A stretch of 64,000 bases of DNA, taken from the NCBI GenBank assembly GCA_002270565.1, contig NQMI01000117.1, forward strand, positions 15,817 through 79,816, written 5' to 3'. The translations under genes and the position numbers were made by a program. Source of the stretch: Stenocarpella maydis. Its lineage: Eukaryota > Ascomycota > Sordariomycetes > Diaporthales > Diaporthaceae. The notes beneath the pieces are model-generated. The model worked only from the letters and a program-made list of their open reading frames with translations. It ran no database searches and was not told the DNA's origin. This document shows, one piece after another, positions 11,164 through 24,060 of this stretch (position 1 is its first letter; each line of letters opens with the position of its first letter).

Positions 11164-12500
11164 ATTGTAAGGTATACATGTTTAAATTCTAATTAAGCAG
11201 CTATTTTCCTGATGTATTAGTTTGTATATTTGAGACCTTAAATTTGATAGGATAGAGGCAATAATCTAAGTATATATTACTGCCTGGCTGGAATTAGCTA
11301 TCTGGAATTATTATTAAGCAGCATTTACTATACAATGAGTATTTACCCTGAATAAATATAGTAAGTAGGAGTTTTCTTAGATATAACTAAAATTCATAAT
11401 AATATAAGAGACCCACATTCACCCCCCCTTAATTCAACCCCCCCTTTCTATTTAAATACCATTTTTTTAAACTTTATATTCAATATAAAGTAAGTTATAT
11501 AAATATATAGTCTTTAAATAGTTATAAGTTATTAGTATTTTGTAAAGATAGAAAATTAGAGAGAAATTAAATATTATATTTGCTTTATAAAATACTATAA
11601 ATTACCTCTTAAATATTAAGCTACTAAAGGACTGAATTATTCTTTAAAAACTATACTTTATTTAATCTTAGCTTCTTACTATTTAAAATAAATCTTAATT
11701 TCTAACATTCTAATTGATTATTATTTTATAAACTTCTTTTAATAAATTCTTAATTTTTATTACTTCCTTTTTACTTAACTCTATATTATAAACTCATGAA
11801 ATTCTTTAAGTTCTTCGTCTTAATTAGATTAAAAAATAGTTACCCCTAAAGGATAAAAATAATTAGTTGGAATTAAGATAATTAGTTTATAATATAGTAG
11901 AGTTTATTATAAAGTAGACCGTATTAATAAGTAAATCAGTAGGTACTTATTTGCCGAGAATGCTAATAAAAGGGTTTATTAGAGAATGTTAGGGACTATA
12001 TTATTATTTCATAATCAAATTAAATATATATATATATAACATAAATTTGTATAATTACTATAGTTTGATATATACTCTTATTTATAAAGATATAAATATA
12101 AGTTTGAATTTATAATTTATTTTATTAATTATTAAGTAAGGTATACCAACTGGAAAATGAGTTTTTTAAACTTTGTTTTCCTTTTATATAGCGATATATT
12201 AAATTTATATTTTTAACTTACATTCTCTATATAATGAAAAATGAATATATAAATATTTTAATAAAATACTAATAGGATTTAAATTCGATTTAAAACAATA
12301 TATATCTTTATATATATATATAGATATATAATATTATTAATATTTGTAGTTAAATTAAAGGAGATATAAGTTGAATCGTTAATCCACTTACTAATGCAGT
12401 CTACTCACTAGTAAATTATATTATACTTTTAATAATAAGTATTTGGTTCCTTCTTTTACGAGTATTAAACTATAAACTCCCATTCTATACTATAAGTCTT
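11164..12500. repeat. Very AT-rich RIP-degraded DNA
   Basis: Extremely AT-rich, with C-runs only around 11410-11450. No readable domain. It is probably old transposon sequence. Confidence 0.4.
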
Positions 12501-13060
12501 AGTCTTAAACTATAGTTGTTAAACGGAACCGCTCAGCAGGGCGTTGGCACTTCCTGCAAGGAGTTACCCTAGACTTCTTGTAAGGAGTTACCCTAGACTT
12601 GCGAGTCAGGCGATTTTCGCTAAGTACGCCCAGTGCGTGCGCGACGCAAGATGAGTTTGGTGGCCGTGAGTCGATTATTTTGGCCTGCATTTGCACCTTA
12701 ATTCAGACCTCTGCATTACCCTTATTTCTTACCCAAAAAGTATATAACTTGATGCATTAGATAGCTTGATTTCTGAAGTTTGTATGTACTTAATTTGGGC
12801 ATTGCCAGGGCTATGGTTGGCTGGTGGCTTGGAACCAAAGATGGTGTGTTGGAAGGGCGAATTCTCCGGCATTTGCAAATTTGCACCAGAGCCTACCGCA
12901 GCGTGCCCAGGGGTGAGACGACGTCGGAGGGTATATAAGGAGGGCTTACAGAAGCCCAACTTAATTCAATACAAAGTTGTCCAGACCACTGTCAATTGTC
13001 CGAATTCGCCTCAGGGCACCACACTGCGACCCTGCCGAAACACACGCTGAACTGAATGCT
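12501..13060 (+). repeat. GC-richer island, LTR-like
   Basis: An island of normal composition in AT-rich DNA. It contains a tandem copy of GGAGTTACCCTAGACTT (12560-12576 and 12583-12599), a TATA-like GGGTATATAAGG near 12928-12939, and ends in CCGAAACACA near 13045. A promoter-like motif followed by a short transcribed-looking stretch without coding content would fit a solo LTR. I could not find target duplications, so this stays tentative. Open frames at 12505-12696 and 12766-13050 are not convincing genes. Confidence 0.3.
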
Positions 13061-16000
13061 ATTTTATAGCACATATTCATCAGAATAGTAATTCATGCTA
13101 GTATTATTAATAAGCTATTAAGCTATTAACTTTAATGCTATCACTAGCCATTAGCTAGTTTAATACTATTAAGAACTATATATAGATGAATATGCTGTAT
13201 AAATTAAGGACTTCCTTTTTGCGAACACCTTGCACTATATAAGTATAGTTAATACTATAATATTAAGTTTATTATAGTAAGTTTAAAGCAAACTGCTTGA
13301 AATTAGCAATATCAAAAGGCTGTAGTCTTCCAGACTAGTGATTTATCTATGCCTTACAAGCCTTCTTAATTATAACTCCTCTAAAATAGTCATTTAGTAT
13401 TTAATACTAGTGGTATAATTATTCGGTCTTCTTAGCTTGCTACTGAGACCAGTTCAATTTGATCAAGTCCACATGGCCATAGTTAAGATATAATAACCAT
13501 GCTTCCTTGCTTTAAATGGAATTAAGTAGATAAATAAAGCTAATAGAGGGATAATAGTAGAATATATATAAACACTAAGTATAGTAATTAAGTATATGTT
13601 AAAGTAAGAGCTATATTAAAGCCTAAGGATCATAACATAGCGGGTAATCATTCTTTATTAGCTAAGACTAATATACTAGTAATTACTTTAGAAAGCTATA
13701 AAGGCTACATTAAGTGAATTCAAGATTTAAAGGATAAAAAGGTAGAGATTAGGAAGATATCTTTAAAGAAAGAAGAGAAAGTACAAAAGTTCTTAAAGAA
13801 CATCTGTTAAGTAGTAGAGACCGTAGAAAGTATTAGATAGTTTAGCTCGTAATAAGCTATATTCAAATATAATATACTTTTAGAACATTAATTAAGACCT
13901 TTAGTAACCCTAGGATGAGGAAGATATTTAATTCATAACATATGCTTTTATTAATATCAATATATAAATCATTAACTATATTATAAGTTTTAATTTTAAA
14001 TTATAAGGAAATCACTCTTAATTTATATGAAAATAATAATATTAGTAATAGGTAATTAAGTCTTTAGATTTTTAAATATCTTTAATTCAATATTATTAAG
14101 AATTATATATAAATAAATTTCTTATATAACTTAAGGCTTCATTTTCTTGATTATTTATATTTAATATTATTAAGCAGCTATAATATTTTAAATTGGTATT
14201 ATCATTTAGTTATACTTTAAATAGCTATTCATAATTTTAACTATTCAAGATGATACACTTTCTTTCATAATTATTTAAAAGTAATTATTTACCGTTTTAA
14301 CTTATAAGACTTATAATACTTATATTTTAATTCATTTTATTTTATGTACCTGATTAATAAATCAAAATGAATTATCGTCTATTACTAAACTATAATAATT
14401 ATGGTTATTTCTTTTTAAAATAAATATTTAAAGCTAATATCAAGATTAAAAAAATAATAAAAGTAATCAATAGTGGTCTGTTAATTGTTATAGCTAGCGC
14501 GCTAAGGATGGAGTACTTAGTGACCTATATGCTAACCTTTAAGAGCACTTATGGCTAGAATCTTAACAGGGTTATAGCTTTGAAATAATAACTATTACTA
14601 CCCTATAAATTTAAATATATAGACTAACCAATAATAATTAGTTACTAAAATCTTATCATAGCAAGGTTAATGGAATAGGCCTTTATTATTAAATAGTAGG
14701 TATATTAATAATGCTTAATAATAATAATTCCAAAGGATATTATAAGTAGCTTTAATAATAAGTTTCCTACTTATTATAAGATAATATAAAGCTTTATAAC
14801 CTTAATATTATAACTTCTGTTATCTTTATATATATTTATCATATTTAAATACATATAAGTATTAATAATAAAGAAATTTAGGATATTCTTTAGTGTTATA
14901 TAACTTATTATCATTCTTAAAGATAATAATAAGACCCCTTTGTTAAGCTAGTCTTGAAAATATTAAGAAAACATTAATAAGCCTTTCAAATAATATTTAT
15001 AATATTCTCCTTGTTTCTTATAATAATGATAGTTATTAATTTATAATAGCTATTAGTAACTAAATGCTATTAAGTAATAACCCCCCTCCCCTATAAATGA
15101 ATTCTTGTAGAAGCTATTCTTATAAGCTTATTACTTTTTAATCCTTTATAATATTAACAAGGATATTATTAAATTAAATATTAGTTTTTCTTTATCAGGT
15201 AGCAACTTAATTACTTCTAATTAACCATTAAAAACATCTTAAATTAAGCCCCTTTACCTTGTTATTTTAAAATTATTTAAATAGGAACTTATTAATAACA
15301 ATAAGGCTATACAATAGTATTATAGTAAGCAATTATAAATAAACCTACCTATAAGAAGTCTTCTTATTAATATAGCATTATTATAATACCATTAGATTCC
15401 TTATAATTAGAGTTCTAAATCTACGAAGATCTATAAATCTATATATAGATTATAAATATATATATAATATATATAAGTCTATGGGTTAATAGAGATATAT
15501 ATTTTTATTTTCATTAGGAATTAAACTATTGACTTATTATTATAATAAAATATAAGAGAATTAATATCTGACGAAGAAAGAAACTATATATAAAGTAAAA
15601 TTTATTAATTTCTTAGTTTATTACTTTATTAGGTTATTAATGTATTAATTTATGTATTAGTAATTAGTATTATAATATAGTAGTTTATGTCCTTTAATCG
15701 ATTATATATAGTATGTAAGCATAGGGTTATGGATTTAATTCCTGCTAGTGCTAAAAAGAATTAAGCTAAGGACCCTTCTTAAAGATAAGGGAGGCTACCC
15801 TATCCTACCGCAATTATGTTTCCTCTAATTTAGAGACTGATTATCCTTATAACTATTATATTATTACTACTTAACTATAACACTTTTCCTATAAAAATAG
15901 CAGTAGCTAGCTGTCTTTCCCTTATAGGCGCCCTCTATTACAGGATGCATGAATGCCTTCTTGTCTTGTATATACTTAACTGCTGCTTGGAACTTTACTA

Positions 16001-16440
16001 GTAACTATGCCATGAGAGTATATAAATTTCTAAAGACCAACTTAGTAGAGGTCTTAAAATAAATATGAATGGTCCGTTATAATTAAATAATTGTAGTTTT
16101 AAAAGAACAATTAAGGCCTATAATAATCCTTATATTCAGGAGTAGATACTTAGTTAATATATAAAATTATTCTTTAAGGCTTACTTTAAACACTTAAACC
16201 GTCTCTCTTAACAATAGTTATATGAATAATTAAATTTAGTAAATAATTAAATAAAGATATAATAGTTTAGTTTATTTATTTATAAAGAAGGTAATGAAAG
16301 TAATGAAATATTATTAATTAATAATAAATATGGGTTATATTAATAATAAAATAGATTAAGATAAGGAGTATATATTAAGGCTTAGTATTGATGTATGTCT
16401 TTATAAAAGTCTTGTGCACTTAAAATACTGCTATTTCAGG
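13061..16440. repeat. AT-rich RIP-degraded transposon relics
   Basis: Long AT-rich block without genes. A minus-strand stretch near 15900-16010 still reads like coding sequence with few stops (KFQAAVKYIQDKKAFMHPV), probably from a degraded DNA transposon, but the family could not be named. It separates the exporter from the diterpene synthase. Confidence 0.4.
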
Positions 16441-16744
16441 ATGAGTGGTGATGTTAAGGCTGTAATAGCACCCTTAGAACTCCTCGTGCAAGTTACATAC
16501 TGACGCTGTGCTCGTCGCCCTTGTGGCCCTTAATCTACGCTGAGATACCTTCGATGAATTGAAACGTAGTAAGAATGCTATGCGGGCCGCGTATCTCGCA
16601 AGCTCGATCCACATCTCGATCCACATCTCGCTCCGGTGAACAAAACTAATCCAAGCTGAACTGTATGTCAGACTCAAGGGCCCGATTCGTTACGACAGGA
16701 TATCTATAATTTGACTGTGGCTACCAATCAATTTATCTCATTGC
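16441..16744 (-). other. 3' flank of the diterpene synthase
   Basis: Sequence of normal composition downstream of the synthase stop codon. It contains an imperfect 12-bp tandem (GATCCACATCTC, about 16607-16630). A 67-codon open frame here shows no sign of being real. Confidence 0.35.
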
Positions 16745-19700
16745 TCAACTCTTCTCAACCTCATTTTTGGGTATCCGGGCGGAAAGATCGCGGATGACAT
16801 AAACTTGCCCATACAGATCCACTTGCTGGGCCCAGAATTTCAAAACCGCCAGGCGCCGTCTGCTCAGTCTTGCTGAAATCCTTGATCCGACCAGATCTTG
16901 ATTGTGGCGTGCTTCCTCCTCAATTAGCCGGAAAATCTCGAGATACGAGTCTCGCTCAAACTCGGCCAGCCTGAGCAGGGCGTCCTTCTGCGCCTGGAGC
17001 TCTGAGCCCTTCTGCTGACCGCCAAATTCGGGAAAGTCGAGAGAGTTCAGGTTTCCCTCATCATTGTCTCGCTCCGCAGAACCCAGATCGTTATACATGC
17101 GACACATGGTGGCCAAGTGGCGGCACAAATCGGCTGCTAAGAACTTCTCTACGGGCGAGGGAAAACAGTCGCCGCTGCCGCCCGAGGTGGACTTTGGAGT
17201 CAACACTGCTCCTAGATGGCAAGCTATGAAATGGAACGAGTAGGGGCATGAGATGGTGTCTGCAGATGTGTTCCGCACCCAGTTGAAGAAGGTCAAGTTA
17301 TGTATGGATTTGGTATTTCCAGACAATCTCGGCCCATTTTGCGAGACGACACCATTCTTGTGCTCATCATGATACGTCGGGTCGCTGTCGTCGGCCTGTT
17401 GAACATGGGAGAGGAGATAGTTAAGCATCTCGCGTTTGAGAAGTATTCGGTCCCAGGCGCTGGCCGACTGAATTGAGGGATGTTGCAAGACATGCCGGGT
17501 GAACGTCGAAAGTGTAGAGAAGACAAGCTTGTATTCGGGGCTCTTGGCCTCGCCACGGGTGTCCTCCGACGCCGAGTCATCAATGGTAGAGACATCTTCG
17601 ACACCAGAATCTGAATCTTTGTCCCTGATGCCACCAGTACGGTGCTGCGTTACAGTGTTGCGAAGAAGGGGCAGATCGCGGATGAGGCCACGCAAATTAT
17701 CCATGCGGCCCCGGAACAGGACACCTGCTGTGGCCTCCATGAACTCATCGAGTTGGAAATTGAGCATGGCGATGAAACACATGTCGTAAAGGAATACAGT
17801 AGACGCGTAAGTGCGTTCAAGGTTGTTGACTGCGGTCCAGAAGAAGGGCACGACATCGAGGTATTTGTCCTCGTCGACGTCCTGGCGCGGGAACACGTCG
17901 AGCCGGTGCGCCCGCAGCATGGGGGTGAATAGTGCCGCCTCAATCAGCGATGCGCGGAGTTCCCACTCAGGGAGAGACTTGAGGAGATCAGTCTGGTGGA
18001 ATAAACGAACGTGCTTGTCGAGACCTTCCCTCGGAGGTGTCCAGAGACTTGATCCTACGCGAGGTCTGGAAGCTGCCGTAGATTTGGCGGCGGCCCACCG
18101 CGCGGCTGTGAGGTATGACTGGGTCAATAAAGGTGACGCATAGCTGACCTTCTCGATCCAAATATAGTTCAACCCAGAATTCCAGCTAGCCGAATCCACG
18201 AAGCCAAGTCCTCGCTGGATGGCCTCATGAAGGGGTCCGCTCAGCTGATCGAAAAAGGCCACACGGCATGCCTCCGCGAGAATCAGGATGCCGTAAGCTG
18301 TCCCCTCAACGGAGCTTTGCCACGAACCATCTGCTTCTTGGTCCAGTAGCGGTCGCAAGCAGGCCTGAAACAGTGTGATGGCAACCCTGAACTGAAGCTC
18401 CTGGTCCAGAACGCCGGGCAGCTTTCCTTGTTCCAGCAGGTCTGTCAGGTCAACTAGCACTTCAACCAGCAGGACAGATGGATACAGATAGCAAGTGTTC
18501 CACTTGTCTTTTATCTCTTTATCAGCCTGCCACCAGCAGTTGCACAGAAACTTCGTGATCTTTTGAATTTGCCTGCTGTAACTCATCACATCTGGCTGGT
18601 GGAGAAGCGCCGAGAGCACATTGCAGTTAGCAGTAAAGCTCGGATCCCTTTCACCCAGATAAGTGCGGAAGTGCGTATCAGCTTCAAATTCCTTGATCAT
18701 CTGTTGGGGACTGGCATGGTGGCCTAGCAAGGTTAGAGCAGTGATAGCTTTTGCAGTATCGTCCACATCTGCCTGAAAACCGGGAGCTGTGATCGTCAGT
18801 CAAAATTAACGAAAGAACCTTTGGACAAGCTTGTCTAGTCATGATAGGATGTATATTCACGACATACCGTAACCAATAGTACCGCCCTCCCTTTCAAACG
18901 AGTATTTGAGCATTTCCACCATCTTATCCAACTCGGCACATGCCAGATGCGGAGCCGAAAAGCCTGCTCGAAGCAGTGTCGTCAAGATCTGGGATCGCAA
19001 ATTTTTCAGTCAGATGACCTGGATTAAGCAATGACTGGATAACTCACCCAAGAAGACTCGAAATGCGACGAAGGGAAGGCACTGGGAACGGCTCCTATGT
19101 TCTGACCAGCACCGTGTCTGATGACATGGCGCAGATAAGCCTCTGACTCCTCATCCCACTGCGAGGCATGCATCAAGTATGCCGCCGTGGATGATGGGGA
19201 GCCAAGCATTGAGCCGCGCGTCTTGTGGTGCCGTACTCTATTGAAGTCTATTTTCCCGATGAAAGCCTCTAGAGAGTGCAGTGCTGTCATAGGCTGGTCG
19301 CCATAGAGGTACTCGGGCCGGAATCGCGACATTTTCGCGTTGTGAATCTGCATCAAGGGCTCGCGCGCCGCAAAATCAAACACCAGAGAAGGGTCCTCGG
19401 CCTCGAGATAGTCCAGCATGGCTGGAACGATTATCTCGAATCCAACATGCTCTGTTGTTGATATATCTAGGGTCGCCAGCTGAGAACGCAGAGACGTAGC
19501 TGCCATCTCGGCACGCCTGGTCAAGTCTTCGCTCTCTTGATAACTGACCCCGGCTCTGACGTGGCGCTTCAAGGCAAGCAATGAAGCAGCTGTGTTGAGA
19601 ATACCATCAATAGGTGCGTTATTGCCAGTCTCCCAGCCACCTGAAGGTGACTGCGTATCCAATAGAGACTGGAAGGACTCTGGAAAAAGCCATTGCTTGT

Positions 19701-19857
19701 GTCCGTCGATTGTTTTGGTGATCATTGATACCCACGCTGTATCATAGGCCGCACAACTCATTGTGCCAAAACCATGGTGCTCGTCGTAGTCTTCAAGCGC
19801 TCTTTGAATCAAAGATTTCGCCTGGGAGACAAGTTTGTTGTCAAATTCGGTGATCAT
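16745..19857 (-). CDS. Bifunctional diterpene synthase (ent-CPS/KS-like)
   Basis: Three exons on the minus strand give one frame of 990 aa: 19857-19048, 18988-18868, 18786-16745, with introns GTGAGT..CCCAG (59 bp) and GTATGT..CACAG (81 bp). An upstream in-frame ATG at 19941 would add 28 residues. The length fits fungal bifunctional copalyl diphosphate/kaurene synthases (about 940-960 aa). Visible motifs are AYDTAW (residues 37-42), class II acid motif DVDD (317-320), class I metal motif DEFME (657-661, a variant of the usual DEFFE), and NDLGSAERD near 876 followed by [12 protein letters not shown]. Such enzymes cyclise geranylgeranyl diphosphate first by protonation and then by ionisation, giving kaurane-, aphidicolane- or pimarane-type skeletons; the product cannot be read from sequence. 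It is divergent from a broken P450 at 20521, which supports a former diterpenoid cluster. No disabling mutation was seen. Confidence 0.9.
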
Positions 19858-20520
19858 AATGATTGAGAAACGGGGTGCAATCTCTTGAGTCTTGTTCTTA
19901 GGAGCAAAAGATCGAGCCGGGGTCGATGGAGACACAGTCAAGTGGGTAGATATCCAAACACGAATGCCAACCTTTGAGAGACATACATGGTCCTCGTACG
20001 TGAATCCTCACACACAAAATACTCTCTTTATAATTAATGGCTAACTGAACATACCCAGCCCGTGGTCCGTGCTGAACTGATTCTGCGAAAATCACAACCG
20101 CGCACCCGCCTCTCGCAATTGCACCCCCTGTCCCCGGATCCGAGTCAGCTTCTGTTGTGCAAGGCGTGTTTCGGCATGCAGATGCTGCGTTCGGAGGACC
20201 AAAAGGAGCCGCGCCGGCGTATCTTACAAGGGTCACGAAGACTGGGGGCTCCACTAACACGATCTTGGCGTCAAAAGGTCGAGCAAGTACGCTTGCAGCA
20301 ATGACAGCAGCCACGCCAATTAATCAAACCTATTAACAGACGTCGGACTCCCTCTGACGCGTTGGATCCAATCCAACATAGCCTACGGCATACTTTTTGC
20401 ACCATCTCTGAGCCGCCTATGATGAGTTCGATCATGGATGATTCCATCTTGCTGGGCCAATAGAAAATCATTCAACTAAGGACGCTCCTCAGCCGCAGCG
20501 ACCATGCCAATCAGTATACT
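19858..20520. promoter_or_regulatory. Bidirectional promoter region, synthase / P450 relic
   Basis: About 0.6 kb between two divergent gene starts. It is of mixed composition with no convincing coding frame. Overlapping open frames on both strands (for example 19898-20314) show no recognisable domain. It is expected to hold the synthase promoter; no specific operator was identified. Confidence 0.4.
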
Positions 20521-21010
20521 ATGATTGCATCCACCGCTGGAATGGCCGTCACCTTCATCTGCCTCTGTTATAAAGCCTACTGGTACTTGGAAGGTCTGAA
20601 CTTGAGTCATCTCCCTTGAGCTGGAAAGACTGTTGGATGGCTTGGCCTTGGAGTGACTGAGGCGAAATGAGACTTCAAGGTGAAAGGGCGAAGGATCCTC
20701 TATGAGGGATACCATAAGGTAGGGGGCGTCCCGCTCTAGCCGTTGAGGGACCCACTCGCTATTGAGACTGACCTGTATTGCGACTTTCTGTGCTCAGTGG
20801 AAGAATAGAATGGTCTGCATACAGACTTTAAGTGTAGAGCGGGTTGTATTGAGCCCTAAATACGTTGAGGAGATCAACATGAGTGTGCCTGAAGATGCTT
20901 TGGATATGGCCGATGGACTGAGCGAAAGGCTACTCAGCTTTTAGATGAATCTGGATGTGGTCTTCCAGAGTACCCTATACATTGAAGTCTGTTATGTTGA
21001 TAATTTCCTC
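20521..21010 (+). pseudogene. Cytochrome P450 fragment (CYP68-like), RIP stops
   Basis: A P450 N-terminal part starts at ATG 20521 with a membrane anchor (MAVTFICLCYKAYWYL). It continues through RRILYEGYHK, then an intron GTAGGG..GCTCAG (20719-20797), then VERVVLSPKYVEEIN and PEDALDMADGLSE and DVVFQSTLYIEVC. The order and wording fit the N-terminal third of fungal CYP68-type enzymes, the group that includes gibberellin-pathway oxidases. Three in-frame stops interrupt it: TGA where Trp or similar is expected after HLP, TGA in place of an Arg codon before DFKVKG, and TAG after LLSF. All are explained by C-to-T or G-to-A changes. After about 21010 the frame runs into AT-rich DNA and the haem-binding half is absent. 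It would have acted in the ER, oxidising the product of the adjacent synthase (inference). Confidence 0.75.
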
Positions 21011-21473
21011 CATAGCAGTGTACAACGCATATTTAAGAAATTTCTTAAGGTAAGCTTCGTGCATAGATGCTTTCAGCACTTATCTTGACTGACTTAGCTT
21101 TCCTGCTGTGTCTATACTATTTATCTAACATCGTGGCCCCGGATTCCGGCCCCCCCCCCTTGATTCTGGCCACCCTGCACACAGTGTATTCACACCAAAA
21201 CACACCCACTTTTTAATAGCTCATATTAAATCCACATTAAATCCAACAACCTTAACCATAGGCTCAACAAATGATATTGTAAATGAATCTTCATATAATA
21301 AAAGTAAAATACTATTTTATATATTATAAATATTTTGAATATATGTTTAAATATATAGTTCATATAATGTTAAGATTTATATATATAATACTAAGATTTT
21401 TTAATAGATATTATTGCTTTTAATTCTAATAAATTAATCAAGACCTGGATTTTATAAAAAGTATATTATATAN
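21011..21473. other. AT-rich boundary sequence
   Basis: Transition from the P450 relic to AT-rich transposon DNA, with a C-rich patch near 21141-21160 and an ambiguous base at 21473. Nothing else was recognised. Confidence 0.35.
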
Positions 21474-21508
21474 TCCGAAACATGCCGGTTCCCCTAGACC
21501 CTGGAACA
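21474..21508 (-). repeat. Truncated LTR end, family of the 5663 solo LTR
   Basis: 35 bp matching the first bases of the LTR at 5663-6058 in reverse orientation (ending GGAACA, the complement of TGTTCC). It is cut at the ambiguous base 21473, which may mark an assembly join rather than a biological break. Confidence 0.7.
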
Positions 21509-22732
21509 ATACTAGGACTTAGTGCATTATAAGAAGTATAGACTATTATAAAGGTCTTCTTTATTAGGGTTGTAAAAGTTATATCCTTTATCTAGGTCTT
21601 AATCTAAGTATACCTAATATTAGTTATATATATTTGTTCTATAAATGCAGTACTTATTTGCAAGCTCCCATTGCAATTTAAACCTAGGTGGTCCTTATGC
21701 GCTATAGGTGGCCACATTAGCTTAACGGGTAGCTTTATTAGCTTATCGGGTTCCTTCAGGTACTAACCTCCAGTCCCTATTTTTCTTTAAAGCCCTGCAT
21801 TTTAAAGCAAAGTATCCCATCTTATTACAGTTATAGCACTTAACGTTTTTCTTATCCTTACGTTAGGCAACATCCAGCTCTATAAGGCCTGCATACTATC
21901 CCTACTAGGTGCTTTCCTATATTTAGTTTATACTTATAAAACGTTGTTCATTCAGAAGTTCATCCTTTCCTTTCCAAGCGTCATTCATAGAGTTTATTAT
22001 TAATCTGGATAGCCATTTCCACATAGCATAGAAAATCATCAGGTTAGTCTATAACTTTATTAAGTTTATCCTTTACTTCATCCTTCAATCTGCAGTAGAA
22101 TATAAATTTCTTTATATTATTAGTATAGTTGATTTTAGCATAAATTCATCAGAATTCTGCTGCATAGTTAATTACCAAACCGCACTACTTGTAATTCGCC
22201 AGGTCCCTTTCTGCCTATTATTCCTCATTCGGGTCCTAAAATAGGGACCTGAGGGCATCTTTATAGCCTTTATAGCTGCTAAAAATCCATTATATTTTAA
22301 GCTTGCAGGCTTTAAATAATTCCACATTAATAAAGTCAGTTAGATAGGGCTTAAACCAAGCCAAGGCTCATCCTTTAAGGAAAGAGGATGCATGCATAAC
22401 CCTCTTTCCGCTAGGCTGTATATCTAGCCCATAGAAGCACTAGTAGGCCCTAACCTACATCAGGTATACCTGAAATTATTTAGCAGTTCCATTATAGGGG
22501 GCTAAAATATTAAGCTTAATATATTCCTTCATTTAGATTGGGGTGCTAATAATATTAGCTCCTACTTAAAGGATAGTAATTTCCTATTAAAGCTATTTAA
22601 CTTCCGCATTATATTAAGCTTAACCTTTTATAAAGAGGCGCAGTCATCTAACCTCATTAACCAGCTCCTAAACACAGAGGTCCATAATCTCATTATTAGC
22701 AAGTTCATCCAGCTTGTGAAAAAGGTTGCAGG
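21509..22732 (-). pseudogene. Retrotransposon gag relic with zinc knuckle
   Basis: Minus-strand gag-like sequence, full of stops. A zinc-knuckle remnant reads CYNCNKMGYFALKC at 21797-21838 (C-x2-C-x4-Y-x4-C), where the canonical His is Tyr, a CAC-to-TAC change as RIP produces. It lies directly downstream (minus strand) of repeat B, as gag should follow a 5' LTR, so both probably belong to one gypsy-type element. Confidence 0.6.
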
Positions 22733-23190
22733 TAGGGGTAGTTATTCTAGAGTCCAACATCATAAAGGGTTCCACATATAATATTGCTTAAAGTCTACAT
22801 AGCAATATATAAACAAGAGTTATTAAAATATAATGATTAGAGGGTTCCCAAGTATACTAAACCTAGAAGATTAAGGGTTTATATTCGGAATATATTATTA
22901 GGCAGTTATTAAGCAATATTATTAACTAATAATGATTACTAGCTATAAGGCTATCCAATACTGGGATTGAATACTTAGATTAACGACTAAAGAGTTTGTT
23001 CTATGAAAGCTATCTATTATGGTGATGTTTATATTGTATATATATATTCTGACTCTTTAGTGGCTTGTAGGCTCGCATACCGAGCCATTAAGCCATTATA
23101 TGAGGCTTAATACTTTATCCTTTGATCGAGCTTGCATGGCTTACAATCAAGCATTATGAGCTAGACCCTAACCCTTGGTGGAGGCTGGTT
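22733..23190 (-). repeat. Gypsy-associated repeat B, uninterrupted copy
   Basis: Relative of the sequence flanking the MULE at 3862-4081 and 7442-7700. The site corresponding to the MULE insertion is intact here (22954-22961, TCCAATAC). Probably the 5' LTR of the minus-strand element whose gag lies at 21.5-22.7 kb; exact ends were not determined. Confidence 0.6.
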
Positions 23191-24060
23191 GTTACTAACC
23201 CATTAGGTCTTTTGGCTAGCTTAGAGATTACCACACTAAGGTTAGGAGTGTTTTCTATAGTAGTTAGCTGCTGATGTGTGTTAGTTTATAATACTATCTC
23301 CCTCCTTACTTCTTTTATCCTTAAAAGTGCTTTATAAGTTATTTCTATTCGTTAGGGTTTTTATTTATGCCTTCCTAATTGATTATATCATTTAGAGTTA
23401 AGGATTCTTAGGTTTCCAAATCATCTCATTATTTTAAGAAGGTTGAGTAATGTAATTCTTTATTATTTACCATCCTGTAGAATGCTATCGCTATATGACC
23501 TTATTCTTTTTGTGAGGTATAGGGTATTAAGAGTTGTGAAGTCTTGGAGAAAACTTCCAGTCGTTATACCGAATGCATTCGGTAGTAGCGATTGAAGTGT
23601 AATATCCTAGAACTAAATAACTTAAAGGACCTTTTATATATCTCAATCTAGTACTAAAAACTAGAGGATGGGATTAAAGAGTTAAAGGAGAAGCTTCTTT
23701 ATTTATGTAAGTAGAAGCATATATAGCGCAAGAGGATATTTTAGGCTATTTATTGGGGTCTATTAAATTTAAATGAGTTGGATTATATGGAAAAGGAGGA
23801 GGCTAATGCTAAGTAGAGGCGGACTGCTAAGTAGTCCGCTAAGGTTGCTTATTGAAGTTCTACTAAAGAGGCTAGTGGGATGGTGGTATAGGAGGTGTAG
23901 CTGTATTCTAAGGGTGAAGTGGGGGTTTTTGATTGGAGTTCCTTAATAGATAATAGTACTAGTTAGTCTGGATTTATAGGTACTAGTAATAAAGGGGGTA
24001 AAGGGAATGTGCCTGTAGGTAGCTCATTTAGTGCCTGATTCTTATTACTAGGAATGGAAT
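23191..24060 (+). repeat. Transposon relic, possible transposase C-terminus
   Basis: AT-rich relic. A plus-strand frame around 23700-24040 has few stops and reads YMEKEEANAK, then SAKVAY, STKEASGMVV and GFIGTSNKGGKGNVPVGSS. A charged coiled stretch before a short tail is seen at the C-terminus of some pogo-type transposases, but the assignment is weak. Confidence 0.3.

Noticed and set aside
16474..16677. 67-codon minus-strand frame after the synthase
   Set aside because: No domain, contains a small tandem repeat, and lies in the 3' flank.
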